Assembly (NCBI GenBank): GCA_022885665.1
Contig: JAGQDJ010000100.1
Span: forward strand, 141,501-205,500
DNA length: 64,000 nt
Reading direction: 5' to 3'
DNA from: Triops longicaudatus
Lineage: Eukaryota; Arthropoda; Branchiopoda; Notostraca; Triopsidae
The notes below the pieces were generated by a model, which saw only the letters and a program-made list of their open reading frames with translations, did not search any database and was not told where the DNA came from. Below are positions 60,146-64,000 of the stretch, piece by piece (position 1 is the stretch's first letter; each line of letters opens with the position of its first letter). Made by a program: the position numbers and the translations under genes.

Positions 60146-60509
60146 CTGGTAAGCTGTCACCAAGATTTGTCCATTTGCTTGTCCAATTGCCACCAGATCT
60201 TCGGGATCAGAAAGTGGACACTAAGCCAAATATTTTGCATTAGCAACTTAGGGTACAGTACCGATAAGATTCGCTCCTGTCATTTCGGACAACTGCAGTC
60301 CTAGCAAGAAGAAAACATAGTTATGAACCGCTTGTAATCAGAACAAGGAAACGAATTAGGTTATCGAATGGGAAATACGCACTTACTTAGCTGTTTGTTG
60401 TTGTGGTCCTGTTGAGGTCTTCGATCCAGGAGAAACTGACTTCTGCGCTTATCACAAACTTCTTTTTCGGTGAGAGGGTCCACGGCACCTCTAATTTAAA
60501 GGCTGTCAT
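60146..60509 (-). pseudogene. MIOS: Degenerate 5' fragment of MIOS (GATOR2 subunit)
   Basis: MIOS is a WD40 subunit of GATOR2, which regulates mTORC1 in response to amino acids. An ATG at 60509 opens MTAFKLEVPWTLSPKKKFV, like the MIOS propeller start (W, then F-V). A first exon ends at 60387 and a second spans 60300-60146. Together they align without gaps to the human N-terminus over 68 residues from FVV to GQANG: LQLSE falls opposite LRLSE, DPEDLVAIGQANG opposite DPECLLAVGQANG, and a TAG stands where human has Trp. Three in-frame stops interrupt it, TAA at the end of exon 1, then TAA and TAG in exon 2. I found no later exons. It is most likely a dead 5' fragment; an unusual splice pattern is a weaker alternative. 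Confidence 0.6.
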
Positions 60510-60871
60510 GGCTTACAATTGAGGGTTACCAATTAATCGGATTGTACTATATTAACGCGCACAAGTTTACTTCTCAAATGAATCAAAATATTGCACAAAT
60601 ACCTAGCGGCCGCATTGGCTAAATTGAACTCCAATATGTTGTCAAACGGGTAGCCCGGACATCAAAACCTGGAAACTCGCTTAAACGCCACATTAAATGA
60701 CCCATAATGCTTCAATCGTCCTCCAACCTGACTGTATTAATAAATAAATAAAAAATAAAAAGGCGCACATTTTGACCGCTTCGCCATCTATTGAGAGACG
60801 TTCTACGTTCACAGCCGCAACTTAGCTAACTTACTAAGCTTACACGATAGCTACGCTGTCGACCTGTTTAC

Positions 60872-60876
60872 ATTGG
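60872..60876 (-). promoter_or_regulatory. CCAAT box in the NF-YB promoter
   Basis: ATTGG (CCAAT on the minus strand, context AGCCAATG) lies 48 bp before the NF-YB start codon. It matches the site bound by the NF-Y complex itself, so the gene may be self-regulated; this is inference. Confidence 0.3.
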
Positions 60877-60923
60877 CTGTGTTCGTGAATCTTAACAAAA
60901 AAAAAAAAAAAAACAGTTACATA

Positions 60924-61917
60924 ATGGAAGAAAATAACGATCCTTTGTCTACTCCCAATTTCCTAACTGGTGATGGGCAGTACATTACTCATGATGGTAA
61001 ATATTTGACGATTTTCACGTTAAAAAAGTACCTTGCTTTCCATTGTCTCCAACGTGTTACGTTTTTCTTTTGTCTTTAGACGTCAGCGAGAATCATCTTT
61101 TAGACCCTGGTGATAACAGTTTAAGTGCAGAAGGTGCTGACGATTCGGGAGCCGAAAGCAGTGATCGTTCTGGACATCCATTGCGCGAGCAAGATCGCTT
61201 TTTGCCCATCGCTAACGTGGCCCGCATCATGAAGAAGTCCATTCCTAAGAGCGGCAAAGTAAAAATACACCTTTGACAATCAATTCTCTATCATTGTGAC
61301 AGTTTAAATGCTTACAGATCGCCAAAGACGCCCGGGAGTGCGTCCAAGAGTGCGTGTCTGAATTTATCAGCTTCATCACCAGCGAAGCCAGCGATCGCTG
61401 TCACCAAGAAAAACGCAAAACTATCAACGGTGAAGATATTCTTTTTGCAATGTCCACTCTCGGGTTTGATAACTACGTCGAACCGTTGAAAGTTTACCTC
61501 CAAAAGTTCCGTGAGTCGATGAAAGGCGAAAAATCGTTGACCGAATCCTTGGAAGAAACCGAAGAAGAAGCTTACGGTAAATTTTCTAAAAATTAAATTT
61601 TACGGTAAAAGAGTGCAATTAATGCTTAAATAGAAATGTGTAAGAAGTGTTCGATACTCTACAGAGCCAAGGCTTCTGTTTCATTATACGCAAAAATTTA
61701 TCGTAATAGGCAAAGAGTGAAATTAATGCGTAATTAACCCGCGCTTTTTGTTCAAAATAACCCTGCTGATGCCATAGGCTACGAAGGTTTAATTCACTTT
61801 TTCTTTCTCTTAGATCCCAACAATATTACCACCGCCACCGTGACTACTGACCAGCAAGGCACTGCGAACATGATTTTCTACAGCGGGGGCCAAATGACTC
61901 AATATCCTTTGTCTTAA
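60924..61917 (+). CDS. NFYB: Nuclear transcription factor Y subunit beta
   Basis: NF-YB pairs with NF-YC through a histone fold and, with NF-YA, binds CCAAT boxes. Four exons, 60924-60996, 61080-61258, 61318-61576 and 61814-61917, give 204 residues (human 207). Residues about 60-150 are the H2B-like domain and are nearly identical to other animals: [17 protein letters not shown], then [40 protein letters not shown] and [12 protein letters not shown]. The acidic N-terminal part ([13 protein letters not shown], about 59 residues) and the short C-terminal tail ending QYPLS are less conserved. The neighbouring minus-strand MIOS relic starts 415 bp upstream. Confidence 0.98.
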
Positions 61918-62890
61918 TCTCACATTGACTTGGACTTAATTTTTTTAAGTTACAAAAAGTTCTATTTTTACTGTGAAAATGTACAAACATGTCCTTTTGT
62001 CACTAAATCATAAAACGATTCACCATACAAGCCACATTTTTTTTTCGTTTCTCAACGTTTGTCTGGCTCTTCCACATGGGTTATTTCTCTCTAAATGACC
62101 AAGAGATCTTCAACTTATCGTCAATACAAAAGTATCACATCCCCAAATATTCTTGTTCTTTCTGTTTCTTCTTCTGAATCTGGTCCCTCCCCATGTTCAA
62201 ATTCTCTCACATACGCTCCCATGCATACAATTGGTTGAGCAACGCACAACTAAACCAATCTGATACATGTCAGGTACCCACAGGAATTGAATGGACGAAA
62301 ACCAACTTAAAATCATATTACATTGACATCAACATTTTTTTTATATAAAAATTAATCAAAGTTGCTGCTGCACTCATTTAGCCATAGTATAAAAAAGAAC
62401 ATGGGGAAACTTAAACCTTCACACGATTATCTTTTTTAAAAAAAGTACAAGGACAGTGATAGAAAAGTAACAAAAGGAAACGCAAAGCCAACCGGACGAA
62501 AATTTGTTGGAAGTATTTTTTTAGAACTCCAAGACAAAATACTGAACAGTGAAACGACGAAACTTTCAAGGCACCTTTTTTTTCAGGAAAGAAAAGGAAG
62601 GGGGGGGGGGAGTTTCTGGATTAACTTTATATCAATTAAGTACCCTGTGCAGTATATCTAAGCTGCCACTAATTAGAAAATGGGCAAGAAACAGAAAATA
62701 AAGACATCGGAAAATGAAAACGAAAAGTAGCTAAAATTTTTTCACTTGAAAAAAAAAGGAATTTTTGTTACGCTTCTTTCAGAGGAAAAGAGTGCAAGAA
62801 AGGGTCGCCCAACTCGAGGGAATATAAAAAAACATGGGATAAATCTTGCGTAGTGTGACGAACACGAGATTACTGTATATACAACGGTTT
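61918..62890. other. Convergent spacer between NF-YB and FOXN1/4
   Basis: This 973-bp spacer holds both 3' UTRs. It is AT-rich with a G run at about 62601-62610. No gene is seen. Confidence 0.65.
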
Positions 62891-64000
62891 TTAGACGCTT
62901 TCCACACGGTGGCCAGCGGTCATCAAAAGCATTTCTGTCGAATAGGGCTTGGTGACGGGGTACACAAAGTTGCTCCGCACTGAAGACGAAATTCGCTGTC
63001 GTTTCTCAGGGTTGTTGAAGCGGGAAACGATGCTCACGTCCAAATTGACGTCTTCGTCTTCGTAGTAATCGTCACCCGTATCAGACTAAAAAAAGAAGAA
63101 AATTTTACTTTCTTAAAAGATTCTCGATCTCTTATCATAAAACTACTCTGTCCTCTAATATGAAAAAAAAAAACTCGTCTGGCCTCGCCTTGCGCGGGTT
63201 ACATGCTACTATAGTCAATACCAGCATACGGCAAAAATCCGCTTATAACGAGGCTAATACCGCAAACGCAATCGAACCAGTCGAAAATAAAATGAATACA
63301 GCAAATCTCGTTATAATGAACTGTCGGCTACAGATGGATTGTAGGCAAATGAGCTGTCATGCTACGTGTGTACGAAAAAGCGTCTGATATACTGAACTCC
63401 GGCTGTACCGAAAAGTTCGCATTAACAAGAAGCTCCGAGACAGTGTTACGGAACGGGCCACTTTTCCGGAACGAATTTTTCTCCGTTTCTCTGCCAATTT
63501 CTGTCCATAACTGCAAGGATAGAACAGAGCCTGAACGGAACTGGCAAAGGAAAGGATATGACGCCATACTGGAAAAACGTCCGGCTCCGAAACACGTTTT
63601 TACTGAACGATAGTAATCTCGACGTACAATTCGAAATATAAAATTGTCAGATTTTCTCTCCGCATCTTTTACCTGTGAACTGGGTCGGGATCGTGTGCCG
63701 ATGACGTCAATAGGCGATCCAGCTTCTTCGGGGCTGGGTTCTGGTACGGACGTGAAGATTCGGTCTTTGAATGACAAATTGGTGGTGGCAGGCTCTTCGG
63801 TTTCCTCGTCTTCGGATTCCGTGCTGGCTCCGGCGCCGTAATCGAGTTTCAATTCTCCTCTTTCCAGGACTTCTAATATGTCTGGGAACGCCATGGCTCT
63901 CCGAATCGCTGACGGGTCCTTGCGCGACCACTTGGCAACTTCGTCATCCATTTTGGCCACTTTAGCCGGGTTCAGGGCCCACAAACACCCTTTGCGCGTA
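62891..64000 (-). CDS. FOXN1/4: FOXN1/4 forkhead transcription factor, 3' part
   Basis: Partial gene; its 5' part lies beyond the right edge. Two exons are visible, from the edge to 63673 and 63085-62891, joined in phase 0. The first begins [20 protein letters not shown], the C-terminal end of a FOXN1/FOXN4-type forkhead domain (human FOXN4 has RKGCLWALN), and continues [15 protein letters not shown], which is also typical of this subgroup and excludes FOXN2/3. After that comes an acidic Ser/Glu-rich stretch and a 65-residue final exon ending HRVESV. The region after the domain is much shorter than in vertebrate FOXN4. The 587-nt intron carries a MITE. Confidence 0.92.
63297..63449. mobile_element. 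MITE-like element in the FOXN1/4 intron
   Basis: The left side has TCTCGTTATAATGAAC followed by TGTCGGCTACAG. The right side on the other strand has TTCTTGTTAATGCGAAC followed by TTTTCGGTACAG. This is a diverged inverted pair with the CTCGTTATAA signature shared with other elements in the window. Another end, CCTCGTTATAAGCGG on the minus strand, lies at about 63238-63253. Borders are approximate. Confidence 0.5.

Noticed and set aside
60146..60509. Stop-codon reassignment or readthrough to explain the MIOS stops
   Set aside because: All intact genes in the window end at TAA or TGA in the expected place and none uses TAA or TAG internally.
60604..60700. Extra upstream exon reading MGHLMWRLSEF for the MIOS relic
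   Set aside because: It hits a stop after about 28 codons, and the ATG at 60509 already gives the family N-terminus.
1..64000. tRNA, rRNA, CRISPR array or bacterial-type operon
   Set aside because: I looked for tRNA B-box-like strings, regular spacer arrays and dense uninterrupted coding and saw none. A tRNA or snoRNA scan would be needed to exclude small RNA genes.

Overview
The window is nuclear DNA from an animal. Genes are split by GT-AG introns, many only 50-400 nt long, and the recognisable proteins are metazoan: a MAST kinase, a FOXN1/4 forkhead factor, MED26, RWDD3, KAT14, COG5, PLAA, SLC25A26, GNL2, ELOF1 and NF-YB. Stop codons are standard. The short introns and moderate divergence from vertebrate proteins suggest an early-branching animal such as a sponge, but that is inference with low confidence. 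The DNA is AT-rich with many long homopolymer runs, two of which hold unresolved bases.

Layout. 1-6.5 kb: no gene recognised; diverged repeat arrays, a 24-bp minisatellite and homopolymers. 6.8-33.5 kb (+): one large gene for a microtubule-associated Ser/Thr kinase (MAST), with long repeat-filled 5' introns and compact 3' exons. 33.9-35.7 kb (-): RWDD3. 36.1-39.1 kb (+): MED26, divergent from RWDD3. 41.2-43.4 kb (-): GNL2 (NOG2). 44.1-47.1 kb (+): KAT14. 47.6-51.3 kb (+): COG5. 52.1-52.4 kb (+): ELOF1. 52.6-56.6 kb (-): PLAA. 56.8-57.9 kb (+): SLC25A26, divergent from PLAA. 60.1-60.5 kb (-): a degenerate 5' fragment of MIOS with in-frame stops. 60.9-61.9 kb (+): NF-YB. 62.9-64.0 kb (-): the 3' part of FOXN1/4, running off the window.

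The right half is a dense housekeeping cluster with several head-to-head pairs separated by 0.2-0.7 kb. The genes do not form one pathway. They cover transcription (MED26, ELOF1, KAT14, NF-YB, FOXN), ribosome assembly (GNL2), SUMO-related regulation (RWDD3), Golgi traffic (COG5), ubiquitin and p97 work (PLAA), mitochondrial SAM import (SLC25A26) and cytoskeletal signalling (MAST). I built the gene models by hand from splice consensus, phase continuity and remembered family sequence; no alignment or transcript was available. The most interesting points are the broken MIOS copy, a 51-nt phase-neutral intron in COG5, a 30-nt candidate microexon and several candidate start exons in MAST, and a family of pogo/Tigger-like MITEs.
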